Source: Limnobaculum parvum
Lineage (GTDB): Bacteria; Pseudomonadota; Gammaproteobacteria; Enterobacterales; Enterobacteriaceae
Length of the DNA: 64,000 bases
Assembly (NCBI RefSeq): GCF_003096015.2
Contig: NZ_CP029185.2
Span: 1 to 64,000, forward strand
Direction of reading: 5' to 3'
Shown: in pieces, positions 56,101-62,117 of the stretch
Position numbering within the stretch: position 1 is the first letter of the stretch
How the letters are laid out: the number at the start of each line of letters is the position of its first letter
Position numbers and translations under genes: made by a program
Notes under the pieces: model-generated
What the model was told of the DNA's origin: nothing
Seen by the model: the letters and a program-made list of their open reading frames with translations, nothing else
Databases searched by the model: none

Positions 56101-59100
56101 TCGTGCTGACCATGGACTTCACCGCACCAATCATGCCAGTTATCACTGGTGTGGATGATCAGGTGGGTGCAGTCACGGGTAACGTGAAGTCAGGTGATAC
56201 TACCGACGATGATCGTCCAACCATCAGCGGTACTGGTACTGCCGGTGACACGATTTATGTGTACGCCAAAGACAGCATCAATAACCATCTGATTGGTACC
56301 ACTACCGTTAAGGCAGATGGCACCTGGACCATGAGACCGGCAGATGCGCTGAAGCCAGGAATGAATGAATTCACGGCAATGGAGAGGGATCCGGTAGGTA
56401 ATGAGGCTGGCCCAAGTGCGAAGTACACCATTACGGTGGATGGTACTATACCGACAGCACCAACCATTGATACCGTGGCGGATGACGTAGGTACCATCAC
56501 CGGTGACTTAAAAGACGGTGATACAACTGACGACACCAAACCAACTATCTCTGGTACGGCGATGTCGGCCAAGGGCGGAACGGTTACTATCTATAACGAT
56601 GGTACCAAAATCGGTACGGCAACGGTTGATGCAGACGGTAAGTGGACATTCACTCCGGCGACAGCACTGGCTGACGGTTCGTATAAGATCACGGTTGATG
56701 CGACCAATACGGTCGGTCAAACCAGCGAGAAGAGCGATGCCTTCAACTTTACTGTTGATACTGTTGCACCGGGAGCGGTAACCGATCTGGTTATCACCGA
56801 TGATGTGGGTGCTGTTACTGGTGCGCTGAAAGATAACGATACCACCGATGACAATACGCCAACCTTCACCGGTAAGGCTGAAGCCAACGGCATCGTGACT
56901 ATCTATGATGGTTCAACGGCTCTGGGTTCTGTCAAAGCAGGTAGCGATGGTAGCTGGACGTTCACACCGACCGCGCTGGCAGATGGTAAACATGAGTTCA
57001 GTACCAAGGTAACGGATGCAGCGGGTAATACCGGTGCGGCGACACCAGTGGTACATATTACTGTAGATACCAGTGTGTTAGCGGTGGCCATTACTAAACT
57101 GGAAGATAACGTTGGTGATGTCACTGGCCCAATTAAGGCTAATGGTTTCACTGATGATACCCAACCAGAAGTGATTGGTACGGCTAAAGCGGACAGTATT
57201 GTCGAAGTTTACGACGGTGCAACGCTGTTAGGTTCAACCAAGGCAGATGCAACAGGTAACTGGAGCTTTACACCAGCGACCGCATTGGCTCAGGGCGACC
57301 ACAGCATCACTGCGAAGGCGACCGATACGACGGGTAACAGCAGTACTACTGCGGATGCGTTCAAGTTCACTATTGATTCCGTAGCGCCAACCAAGCCGAC
57401 TATCGAATCAGCGGAAGACAACGTGGGTACTATCACTGCTACATTGCATAGCGGCGACTCTACCGATGATTCTACTCCGACTCTGACCGGTAAGGCTGAA
57501 AAAGACAGTATCGTAAGCGTATATGACGGTACGACTCTGCTGGGTACAACAACGGCAGATAGCAGCGGTGTGTGGACATTCACTACCGATGCCTTGACTG
57601 AAGACAAGCATACGTTCCACGTAACGGCGACGGATGCGGCGGGTAACGTCAGTGTTAAATCTGATGACTTTATCCTGACCATGGACTTCACCAAACCAGC
57701 ACTGCCAGTTATCACCGGTGTGGACGATCAGGTTGGTATTACCAAGGGTAACGTTATTTCTGGCGGAACCACCGATGATACCCGTCCAACCATCAGCGGT
57801 ACCGGTACTAAGGGCGACATCATTACGGTGTACACCACTGACAGCACCAATAACCATGTTATTGGTAGCACCACCGTTGATGCTAACGGCAAGTGGAGCC
57901 TGCAACCGGCAACGGCGTTGGCTGAGGGACAAAACGTGTTCACCGCCGTAGAAACGGATCTGGTGGGTAACGCAACCGACCCAAGTGCTTCGTACACCAT
58001 TACCTTAGACACCTATGTTTCAGACGCGAAGATTAAGATCACTGCGATTACTGATGACAACGGTGGTTCCAGCACTGACTTTATCACCAACGATAATACG
58101 TTGTTGATTAGCGGTACTCTGGATAAGGCTCTGTTGTCTGATGAGACGGTAGAAATCACCCTAGATAATGGCACCACCTGGACCAAGGCAACGACATTAA
58201 CCGATACCGGTTGGACCGTTGACCTGCAAAGTAAGGTGCTGGCTGATGGGGATTACACCATCAAAGCGCGTGTGGTGGACAATGCCGGTAACGTAGGTAG
58301 CACTGACAACCATGCGTTGACCATTATCACGACAGGTCGTGATATGGACGGTCTGAGTACGACGGCGAAGATCACCACCGATACCAGCCATGGTCTGGTG
58401 GCAGGCGATCTGTTCAGCCACAGTGCAACCGTTACCAATACCGATATGGTCACTCGTGACCGTAACGTGACGATAACAGGTACGCTGAGTTCGGCGCTGC
58501 TAGCCGGTGAAAAACTACAGATCTCGCTGGATGACGGCGCGACCTGGAAGACCCTCACCATGACTGGCAATAACTGGAGCTATGTGTTGCCTGAGGTATC
58601 TGCTGATACCACATACAGCTACAAGCTGCAGGCGGTTGATAATGCGGGCAACAAGGGTAGAAATACCACGTTTGAAGACGTCTACAAGGTCGTGATTGAC
58701 CTGACGGTGCCAGATGCAATTAAAGCTGCGCCACTTATCGACAAGATTGTTAGCACCAAAGACAGCTTCACCTTCGACAGCAGCCGTTACGGTGCGGTAG
58801 AAGCGGGCACCATTGTTGCGCTGGTTAGCGACGAGAATGGTAACGGTAACTACCAAGAAGGTCTGGATCAGGTGTTAGGCTTTGCCACGGCGAATGCGGA
58901 CGGCTCTTGGAGTCTGACCACTAAGCTGCCGGCAGGTGCACATAACCTGGCGTTTATGGTGTGGGATGCAGCGGGTAACCACTCAAGTATGGGTGCTAGC
59001 ACCAGCGTCGGTGTTACCGACGGTGAAGGTAGCTTGCTGATTACCCAGAAGTGGGGGGGAACTACTGACTCCGATGGTCGTGGCCTGAACGCAGCAGCGG

Positions 59101-62030
59101 TAACCATTAGCCAAGATGGTCTGTGGTCATTCTTCCAAAGCGTGCGTGGTACCAGTGGTACAACTACCGCTAACGCCGGTCGTGTGTATACCTCGACCGA
59201 TCGTGAGAACTATGATTCCACCTATCTGGCGCAACCGTCTACTTCTAACGGTGCGGGTTATAATGTTGACAGTGCCAGCTACAGCCGTTACATCAACTCG
59301 GCGGTGTTTGCAGATCTCAACCGCGATGGTTATACCGATGTCATGTCACAGGTCAGTTCGTACGAGAACGCCGGTCGTACCGCTTACTGGATGCAAAATG
59401 CAGACGGTACCTTCTCACCGAAGGCGGTAGATCAGGGCAGCTTGAACCACCTGGGTGGGGTTATTGGCTATGACCGTGAAGGTGACGGCTATCTGGACTT
59501 CGTACTGGCAGACTCCGAGTCAGACTCCATTTCATTCCTGAAGAATGATGCAGGGGTGTTGAGTTACGAAAAAGTGAGCGGTTTCCCTAACGGTCACCCG
59601 GGCGGCGCTTTACCATCGGCCTTGAGTCTCATGCACGAAATCGGTGCGGTGGATATCGATAACAACGGTACGGTAGATATTACCGCTCATATTGACTACA
59701 ACGGTGCGGGTAATAACGCAGGTAATGGTTCTCGCGGTCTGGGTATTCTGTACAACGAGTTAACCGGTACAGGAAAAACCAACTTTGGTACCGTCGGTTA
59801 CTATACCAACGTGTTCTCCAACGATGGTGCGGATGACTACGGTAACCTGTCGATCTCCATGACCTATGCAGACTTTAACGGCGATGGCTGGTTAGATCTG
59901 TTCCTGGCTCGTGGTACCAAGGCGGGTGCGAACAATAATGAAAGTCGTATCTACCTGAATGACGGCACTGGTAAGTTGCTGACAACGGATGCTCAGGCAT
60001 TGTGGTTTGGTGACAAACTGGCTGGTGGTACGTCGTTGGCAGTGGACTGGAACCATGACGGTAAAGTGGACATTATCGAAATTCCACGCTCTGGCATCAA
60101 CGATAGCCCAATGCTGTACACCAACACCGGTAACGGTATTTGGAGTGCGGGCGGGGTCAGCCTGACCGGTACCACGAAGTTTGACAACCTGACCGGTGCC
60201 GTAGCGCTTGACTACGACTGGGATGGTTCGATGGATATCGTGTTGTATCGTTCTGGCAGTGATGCTGACGTGGTGTCCAAAACTGATTCCGCTCCAACGT
60301 TGTTGGTGAAAAACACCAATATCGCGGCGGACGGTACCAGCCTGCAGATCCGTATTGTTGACGGTTTCGGCATCAATACCTTCTACAGTAACACCGTTAA
60401 GTTGTATAACTCAGCCGGTGTGTGTGTGGCAACACAGCTGATTAACCCGCAGTCCTCTGGCTCCAGTAACAGTATGGGCCTAGTTAGCTTCTTCGGATTA
60501 GATCCAAATGAAGTGTACTCGGTGCAGATGTTGCGTATTACCAACGGGGTAACAGACCATGTGGGCGCTACGGCATCCATTGGTGGTTACACCAACGGTA
60601 CGGTGAATGAGACGTGGGGCGGCCTGACCACCAGTAAGTCGCACGATGCCTACGTACTGACAGCAGAAAGTTCTAGCGCTGCTAATAATACAGTGGGCGC
60701 GAGCGGCATTATCGGTACTGGCTATAACGACACCTTCTTCGGTTCGGCGGGTAATGATACCTACACCGGTGGTGGCGGTTGGAACCTGATCGTCAGCGGT
60801 CAGCAAGTCTGGAGTGAAACGGCGGGTCTGGATATTGTGGACTACAGCCGCTCTGCTTCGGCGATCACAGCCAACCTGACTACCGGCGTTGCAACTGGAT
60901 GGGGCACCGACAAGCTGGTCAGTATCGAAGGCCTGATCGGTACTTCTCTGGGTGATACGTTCACCGATAACGCGGCTAACAACCTGTTTGAAGGTCGCGG
61001 CGGCGATGACACCTTCTACCTGACTAACGGTGGTAACGATGTACTGATGTACAACGTGCTGGCCGGTAAGGGTGGTGACGGTACTGGCGGTAACGGTCAT
61101 GACATCGTGTATGGCTTTACCGTAGGTAATCTGCTGACCAATAAGAATGCAGACCTGATCGACGTGAGCGATCTGCTGAACTATTCCGGTCCGTTATCCT
61201 GCTTTATGGATGAAGGCAAGATGACGCTGGACTTCGCTTCTCTGGGTATTATGGATTACCTGAAGGTAACGCAGACCGGTAGCGATACGGTTATCAGCAT
61301 TGACCGTGATGGTAAAGGTGGGGCGTATGGCTTCCAGGATCTGATCACGCTGAAAGGTGTGAGTACTGACCTAGTGACGCTGTTGTCCAACAACCAGATC
61401 GAGGTAGGTGATGATACGCTGACACATCCGGCTGGCGTACAGTCTGTGCAGTCATTGTTATCGACAACTCAGCAGTCACTGCTGTCTATCTCTCAGATGT
61501 TTACCGCTGGTGACGACATTCTGTTCGGCACCGATAAGGCAGACATCCTGATGGGTGGCCAAGGCAACGATACCTTTATCCACATTGGTACCGGTGACCA
61601 AGTCATGGGCGGAGTGGGTAACGATGTTATCAAGCTGGCCTCAACAGACTTCGACTTTATCTCTGGTGATGAGGGTATCGACACCCTGATTCTGGAAGGT
61701 AAAGACGTGCTGTTAGACCTGGGTGCGTTGAAAGACAAACTGAGCTCAGTGGAAATCTTCGACATGGGTGATGGTCACAACACCATGAAGGTTTCTCTGG
61801 ATGATGTTTTACGTCTGGGTTCAGAAGAACTGGCAATTAAGAGTGGTGATAAAGCAATTATCGTTAATGGTGAAGAAGGCAGCACTCTGCAGTTAGAGAG
61901 TGGTGACGGCCAGTGGACGATGTCGCAAAGCAATTACCAACATGACGGTAGTACCTATAACGTCTGGACCATGAGTACCTCAGGTATTGAAGTACTGGTC
62001 GAGAACACGGTTAACCCGATCATTATGTAA
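41109..62030 (+). CDS. Giant BapA-type T1SS adhesin 2 (6973 aa)
   Basis: A paralogue of the 9549-31526 adhesin with the same plan. It has a BapA prefix-like N terminus, a hydrophobic segment near 141-164 and an acidic linker, then about 55 Ig-like domains. These comprise two domains matching the first adhesin, one private domain with a longer loop (42300-42620), 17 exact 312-bp repeats, one spacer domain, six five-domain superunits plus one extra domain, and three divergent domains (about 58010-59020). Residues 5970-6530 form the FG-GAP/VCBS-like segment with DLNRDGYTD at 6069 and DYDWDGSMD at 6368. RTX-like repeats, a VCA0849-type domain (about 6681-6768) and a tail nearly identical to that of adhesin 1 follow. 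The heads and the last Ig domains are clearly diverged from adhesin 1, which suggests a different ligand. It is followed by its own OmpA and ABC genes. Confidence 0.93.
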   Translation: MNTNTSLLVNSGSGASQVVALDAGKPIKIKIQPGSKYLLKNKDNNYAPENVTLLRNGDDLCVILEGDTTPAVVIEDYYVAGNNEPLLGMAEDGQLYAYIVTDGSSLGEGYLFDNGAFAPAALGGMPLGDGAYLFENTDHDMGLLALWPWFLGAAALTGIGIAIYEHNKNDDHDSSPAPVTPPAAREASVPTLDGALDQTGSITGPIAYGSFTDENHPTIYGTGYAGDTINVYDNGQLIGTAIVAADGTWSFKPETALIDGAHSITITQSNADGSTSKPSDDLSFTVDTVAPLRPLFGDIIDNVGPITGPIANGATTDDARPEVTGTGEPGNTITIFIDGKEAGKALIDGNGHWSWTPATDLADGHYQLTITETDKAGNVSPVSPTFDFNVDTSSPAKPSLPEIMDNHGDITGPIHSGDVTDETKPTFGGDDDGKPGDIINIIDNGEVIATVVVDDKGHWEWTPDEPLPEGKHEIEIIVFDPDTGKESEPSDPIEFEIDITPPVKPAVPEATDKTGDETGPISSGDVTDENQPEFNGEGTPGDTIIIRDGDDIIGSVVIPEDGKWNWTPEEPLTDGDHSITVTEKDPAGNESEPSDPIEFEIDTVPPVKPAVPEATDKTGDETGPISSGDVTDENQPEFNGEGTPGDTIIIRDGDDIIGSVVIPEDGKWNWTPEEPLTDGDHSITVTEKDPAGNESEPSDPIEFEIDTVPPVKPAVPEATDKTGDETGPISSGDVTDENQPEFNGEGTPGDTIIIRDGDDIIGSVVIPEDGKWNWTPEEPLADGDHSITVTEKDPAGNESEPSDPIEFEIDTVPPVKPAVPEATDKTGNETGPISSGDVTDENQPEFNGEGTPGDTIIIKDGDDIIGSVVIPEDGKWNWTPEEPLADGEHSITVTEKDPAGNESEPSDPIEFEIDTVPPVKPAVPEATDKTGNETGPISSGDVTDENQPEFNGEGTPGDTIIIKDGDDVIGSVVIPEDGKWNWTPEEPLADGEHSITVTEKDPAGNESEPSDPIEFEIDTVPPVKPAVPEATDKTGDETGPISSGDVTDENQPEFNGEGTPGDTIIIKDGDDVIGSVVIPEDGKWNWTPEEPLADGEHSITVTEKDPAGNESEPSDPIEFEIDTVPPVKPAVPEATDKTGDETGPISSGDVTDENQPEFNGEGTPGDTIIIKDGDDVIGSVVIPEDGKWNWTPEEPLADGEHSITVTEKDPAGNESEPSDPIEFEVDTVPPVKPAVPEATDKTGNETGPISSGDVTDENQPEFNGEGTPGDTIIIKDGDDVIGSVVIPEDGKWNWTPEEPLADGEHSITVTEKDPAGNESEPSDPIEFEIDTVPPVKPAVPEATDKTGNETGPISSGDVTDENQPEFNGEGTPGDTIIIKDGDDVIGSVVIPEDGKWNWTPEEPLADGEHSITVTEKDPAGNESEPSDPIEFEIDTVPPVKPAVPEATDKTGNETGPISSGDVTDENQPEFNGEGTPGDTIIIKDGDDVIGSVVIPEDGKWNWTPEEPLADGEHSITVTEKDPAGNESEPSDPIEFEVDTVPPVKPAVPEATDKTGNETGPISSGDVTDENQPEFNGEGTPGDTIIIKDGDDIIGSVVIPEDGKWNWTPEEPLADGDHSITVTEKDPAGNESEPSDPIEFEIDTVPPVKPAVPEATDKTGDETGPISSGDVTDENQPEFNGEGTPGDTIIIKDGDDIIGSVVIPEDGKWNWTPEEPLADGEHSITVTEKDPAGNESEPSDPIEFEVDTVPPVKPAVPEATDKTGNETGPISSGDVTDENQPEFNGEGTPGDTIIIKDGDDVIGSVVIPEDGKWNWTPEEPLADGEHSITVTEKDPAGNESEPSDPIEFEVDTVPPVKPAVPEATDKTGNETGPISSGDVTDENQPEFNGEGTPGDTIIIKDGDDVIGSVVIPEDGKWNWTPEEPLADGEHSITVTEKDPAGNESEPSDPIEFEVDTVPPVKPAVPEATDKTGNETGPISSGDVTDENQPEFNGEGTPGDTIIIKDGDDVIGSVVIPEDGKWNWTPEEPLADGEHSITVTEKDPAGNESEPSDPIEFEIDTVPPVKPAVPEATDKTGNETGPISSGDVTDENQPEFNGEGTPGDTIIIKDGDDVIGSVVIPEDGKWNWTPEEPLADGEHSITVTEKDPAGNESEPSDPIEFEVDTVPPVKPAVPEATDKTGDETGPISSGDVTDENKPEFNGEGTPGDTIIIKDGDDVIGSVVIPEDGKWNWTPEEPMADGEHSITVTEKDPAGNESEPSDPIKFEIDTVPPAKPAIDSVVDDEGTITGPITNGGVTDDKTPTFSGEGDAGDVIIFTDNGTVIGSVKVDENGSWKFTPETPLAEGEHSITVTEKDPAGNKSEPSDPFTFTVDTTPPDPAKLAITGVEDNVGEIIGNILDGKSTDDASPVISGTGTKGDTIVVYTKDAAGSHEIGSTTVGDDGKWHLEPTTPLLPGSNVLTAVEIDPAGNDTTSKTYTIIVDMVKPEVPVIVNVMDNVGDIKGALQKGDVTDDNKPEITGTAKADYIVRIYDGSTLLGSVTADSKGEWTFTPTTALADGVHNINATATSPIGQTSGKTGDFNFEVDTTAPLAVDGLKIIDDVGGYQGELHDRDTTDDAMPTFSGKAEANSTVTIYNGDDKLGTAKVDANGDWTFTPSKALADGDYVFSTVVTDKAGNPSPATPDVHITIDTSNVVVSITHLVDDVAPITGDITPNGVTNDTKPEIIGEGKAGSVVKVYDNVNTLLGSTTVKADGSWSFTPATALSEGKHSITVTATDKANNTTPQTSAFEFNVDTVKPSVPTIEKAVDDVGTIQGDLKTGSITDDSTPTLSGTAEANSLVIVYDGTNALGSVMANGDGAWSFTPATPILEGEHKFHVTATDAAGNVSDPSADFVLFTDYTPPPFDALAITGVEDNVGEITGNILDGKSTDDASPAISGTGTAGDTIVVYTKDSGGSHEIGRTTVDVDGKWTLEPTTPLLPGSNVLTAVETDPAGNSTTSETYTIIVDMVKPEVPVIVNVLDDVGPITGALQKGDVTDDNKPTITGTAEAGYIVRIYDGATLLGSVTADTKGVWTFTPTTALADGQHSITATATSTIGQTSKPTGIFNFEVDTKAPLAADSLKITDDVGDYKGPLKDGDTTDDATPTFSGKAEANSTVTIYNGDSAIGSTKVDANGDWTFTPSKSLADGDYVFSTVVTDKAGNPSPATPDVHITIDTSNVVVSITHLVDDVAPITGDITPNGVTNDTKPEIIGEGKAGSVVKVYDNVNTLLGSTTVKADGSWSFTPATALSEGKHSITVTATDKANNTTPQTSAFEFNVDTVKPSVPTIEKAVDDVGTIQGDLKTGSITDDSTPTLSGTAEANSLVIVYDGTNALGSVMANSDGTWSFTPATPILEGEHKFHVTATDAAGNVSDPSADFVLFTDYTPPPFDALAITGVDDKVGAVTGNVKSGDTTDDTRPTIHGTGTAGDTIYVYTHDSSGNHLIGTATVIADGTWSLLPESPLLPGVNKFTAEERDLAGNKVGPCAEYIITLDVAPPAPPVIERVEDNFNNVDDKVIALQKGAVTDDNTPTIIGTAVANGIVTIYNNDVAIGSVKVGEDRQWSFTPEPALEDGKYNICADVTDTVGRTSDKTGIFDFEVDTVAPGKVTDLLVTDDVGDYKGPLNSGDITDDGTPTFSGKAEANSTVTIYNGETKLGTADADASGNWTFTPSTSLANGDYTFAITVTDKAGNTGEAETFNLTIDKSAVTVEITRLVDNVGDITGNITPTTGVTDDARPEIIGEGKANSVIKVYDGETLLGSTTVQADGTWTFTPSTDLKDGSHSIKATATDLAGNTSPETAPFVFEVDTVKPSIPTIDSAIDDVGTVQGTLLNGNATDDPTPTLIGKAEKGSIVKVYDGEALLGSVKADSTTGAWSFTPESGLPEGKHTFHVTATDKAGNVSDKSADFVLTMDFTAPIMPVITGVDDQVGAVTGNVKSGDTTDDKRPTISGTGTEGDTIYVYTHDSAGDRMIGTTTVKADGTWSMRPAAELNVGENEFTVMERDPVGNEAGPSAKYTITVDGSVPTAPTIDTVADDVGTITGDLKDGDTTDDTKPTISGTAMSAKGGMVTIYNETDGKTLGTAKVDADGKWTFTPATDLAEGVYKITVDATNTVGQTSGKSTAFNFEVDTTAPGKVTDLVITDDVGAVTGALNDNDTTDDNTPTFTGKAEANGIVTIYDGSTALGSVKAGSDGSWTFTPTALADGKHEFSTTVTDAAGNTGAATPLVHITVDTSVLAVAITKLEDNVGDVTGPIKANGFTDDTQPEVIGTAKADSIVEVYDGATLLGSTKADATGNWSFTPATALAQGDHSITAKATDTAGNSSTTADAFKFTIDTTKPTVPTIDSAEDNVGLITGAMSSGSHTDDPTPTLSGKAEKGSTVSVYDGTELLGTTTANSDGEWTFTTPDMTETTHTFHVTATDAAGNVSDKSADFVLFMDFTKPPIDALAITGVDDQVGAYKGNVKSGDTTDDTRPTIHGTGTAGDTIYVYTTDSAGHHLIGTATVIADGTWSLMPASPLLKGDNVLTATERDLAGNEAGPSATYTITVDVAPPAPPVIERVEDNFNNVDDKVIALQKGAVTDDNTPTIIGTAVANGIVTIYNNDVAIGSVKVGEDRQWSFTPEPALEDGKYNICADVTDTVGRTSDKTGIFDFEVDTVAPGKVTDLLVTDDVGDYKGPLNSGDITDDGTPTFSGKAEANSTVTIYSGETKLGTADADASGNWTFTPSTSLANGDYTFTITVTDKAGNTGEAETFNLTIDKSAVTVEITRLVDNVGDITGNITPTTGVTDDARPEIIGEGKANSVIKVYDGETLLGSTTVKADGTWTFTPSTDLKDGSHSIKATATDLAGNTSPETAPFVFEVDTVKPSIPTIDSAIDDVGTVQGTLLNGNETDDPTPTLIGKAEKGSIVKVYDGEALLGSVTADSTTGAWSFTPESGLPEGKHTFHVTATDKAGNVSDKSADFVLTMDFTAPIMPVITGVDDQVGAVTGNVKSGDTTDDDRPTISGTGTAGDTIYVYAKDSINNHLIGTTTVKADGTWTMRPADALKPGMNEFTAMERDPVGNEAGPSAKYTITVDGTIPTAPTIDTVADDVGTITGDLKDGDTTDDTKPTISGTAMSAKGGTVTIYNDGTKIGTATVDADGKWTFTPATALADGSYKITVDATNTVGQTSEKSDAFNFTVDTVAPGAVTDLVITDDVGAVTGALKDNDTTDDNTPTFTGKAEANGIVTIYDGSTALGSVKAGSDGSWTFTPTALADGKHEFSTKVTDAAGNTGAATPVVHITVDTSVLAVAITKLEDNVGDVTGPIKANGFTDDTQPEVIGTAKADSIVEVYDGATLLGSTKADATGNWSFTPATALAQGDHSITAKATDTTGNSSTTADAFKFTIDSVAPTKPTIESAEDNVGTITATLHSGDSTDDSTPTLTGKAEKDSIVSVYDGTTLLGTTTADSSGVWTFTTDALTEDKHTFHVTATDAAGNVSVKSDDFILTMDFTKPALPVITGVDDQVGITKGNVISGGTTDDTRPTISGTGTKGDIITVYTTDSTNNHVIGSTTVDANGKWSLQPATALAEGQNVFTAVETDLVGNATDPSASYTITLDTYVSDAKIKITAITDDNGGSSTDFITNDNTLLISGTLDKALLSDETVEITLDNGTTWTKATTLTDTGWTVDLQSKVLADGDYTIKARVVDNAGNVGSTDNHALTIITTGRDMDGLSTTAKITTDTSHGLVAGDLFSHSATVTNTDMVTRDRNVTITGTLSSALLAGEKLQISLDDGATWKTLTMTGNNWSYVLPEVSADTTYSYKLQAVDNAGNKGRNTTFEDVYKVVIDLTVPDAIKAAPLIDKIVSTKDSFTFDSSRYGAVEAGTIVALVSDENGNGNYQEGLDQVLGFATANADGSWSLTTKLPAGAHNLAFMVWDAAGNHSSMGASTSVGVTDGEGSLLITQKWGGTTDSDGRGLNAAAVTISQDGLWSFFQSVRGTSGTTTANAGRVYTSTDRENYDSTYLAQPSTSNGAGYNVDSASYSRYINSAVFADLNRDGYTDVMSQVSSYENAGRTAYWMQNADGTFSPKAVDQGSLNHLGGVIGYDREGDGYLDFVLADSESDSISFLKNDAGVLSYEKVSGFPNGHPGGALPSALSLMHEIGAVDIDNNGTVDITAHIDYNGAGNNAGNGSRGLGILYNELTGTGKTNFGTVGYYTNVFSNDGADDYGNLSISMTYADFNGDGWLDLFLARGTKAGANNNESRIYLNDGTGKLLTTDAQALWFGDKLAGGTSLAVDWNHDGKVDIIEIPRSGINDSPMLYTNTGNGIWSAGGVSLTGTTKFDNLTGAVALDYDWDGSMDIVLYRSGSDADVVSKTDSAPTLLVKNTNIAADGTSLQIRIVDGFGINTFYSNTVKLYNSAGVCVATQLINPQSSGSSNSMGLVSFFGLDPNEVYSVQMLRITNGVTDHVGATASIGGYTNGTVNETWGGLTTSKSHDAYVLTAESSSAANNTVGASGIIGTGYNDTFFGSAGNDTYTGGGGWNLIVSGQQVWSETAGLDIVDYSRSASAITANLTTGVATGWGTDKLVSIEGLIGTSLGDTFTDNAANNLFEGRGGDDTFYLTNGGNDVLMYNVLAGKGGDGTGGNGHDIVYGFTVGNLLTNKNADLIDVSDLLNYSGPLSCFMDEGKMTLDFASLGIMDYLKVTQTGSDTVISIDRDGKGGAYGFQDLITLKGVSTDLVTLLSNNQIEVGDDTLTHPAGVQSVQSLLSTTQQSLLSISQMFTAGDDILFGTDKADILMGGQGNDTFIHIGTGDQVMGGVGNDVIKLASTDFDFISGDEGIDTLILEGKDVLLDLGALKDKLSSVEIFDMGDGHNTMKVSLDDVLRLGSEELAIKSGDKAIIVNGEEGSTLQLESGDGQWTMSQSNYQHDGSTYNVWTMSTSGIEVLVENTVNPIIM
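42621..47924 (+). repeat. 17 tandem 312-bp Ig-domain repeats in adhesin 2
   Basis: Seventeen units, each exactly 312 bp, nearly identical. Variation is confined to a few two-state sites: GDETG or GNETG, DDIIG or DDVIG, GDHS or GEHS, EFEID or EFEVD, and RDG or KDG in the first three. The states are shuffled among units rather than forming blocks. Confidence 0.96.
48243..57704 (+). repeat. Six five-domain superunits in adhesin 2
   Basis: The superunit marker (LAITGV or PVITGV) recurs at 48243, 49818, 51393, 52974, 54555, 56136 and again at 57705, every 1569-1581 bp. As in adhesin 1 each superunit has five distinct Ig-like domains in fixed order, and there are six complete superunits. Confidence 0.9.
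51393..57704 (+). repeat. 3162-bp duplication (ten-domain dimer) in adhesin 2
   Basis: Superunits 3 and 4 (51393-54554) are repeated as superunits 5 and 6 (54555-57704). Segments 51695-53045 and 54857-56207 are nearly identical at an offset of 3162 bp. The two superunits within each dimer differ more from each other, so the duplicated module was a pair. Confidence 0.9.
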
Positions 62031-62040
62031 TTGAGTGATT

Positions 62041-62069
62041 GAAGCGGCCGCCGTAAGGCGGTCGTCTTC
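62041..62069 (+). promoter_or_regulatory. Stem-loop between adhesin 2 and ompA 2
   Basis: Identical in sequence and position to the hairpin after adhesin 1, with a GTAA loop and no T-run. Confidence 0.6.
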
Positions 62070-62117
62070 AGCACACACTGTTTAACTTACCAGTAACGGA
62101 ATAACTCAGGAGTAAAT

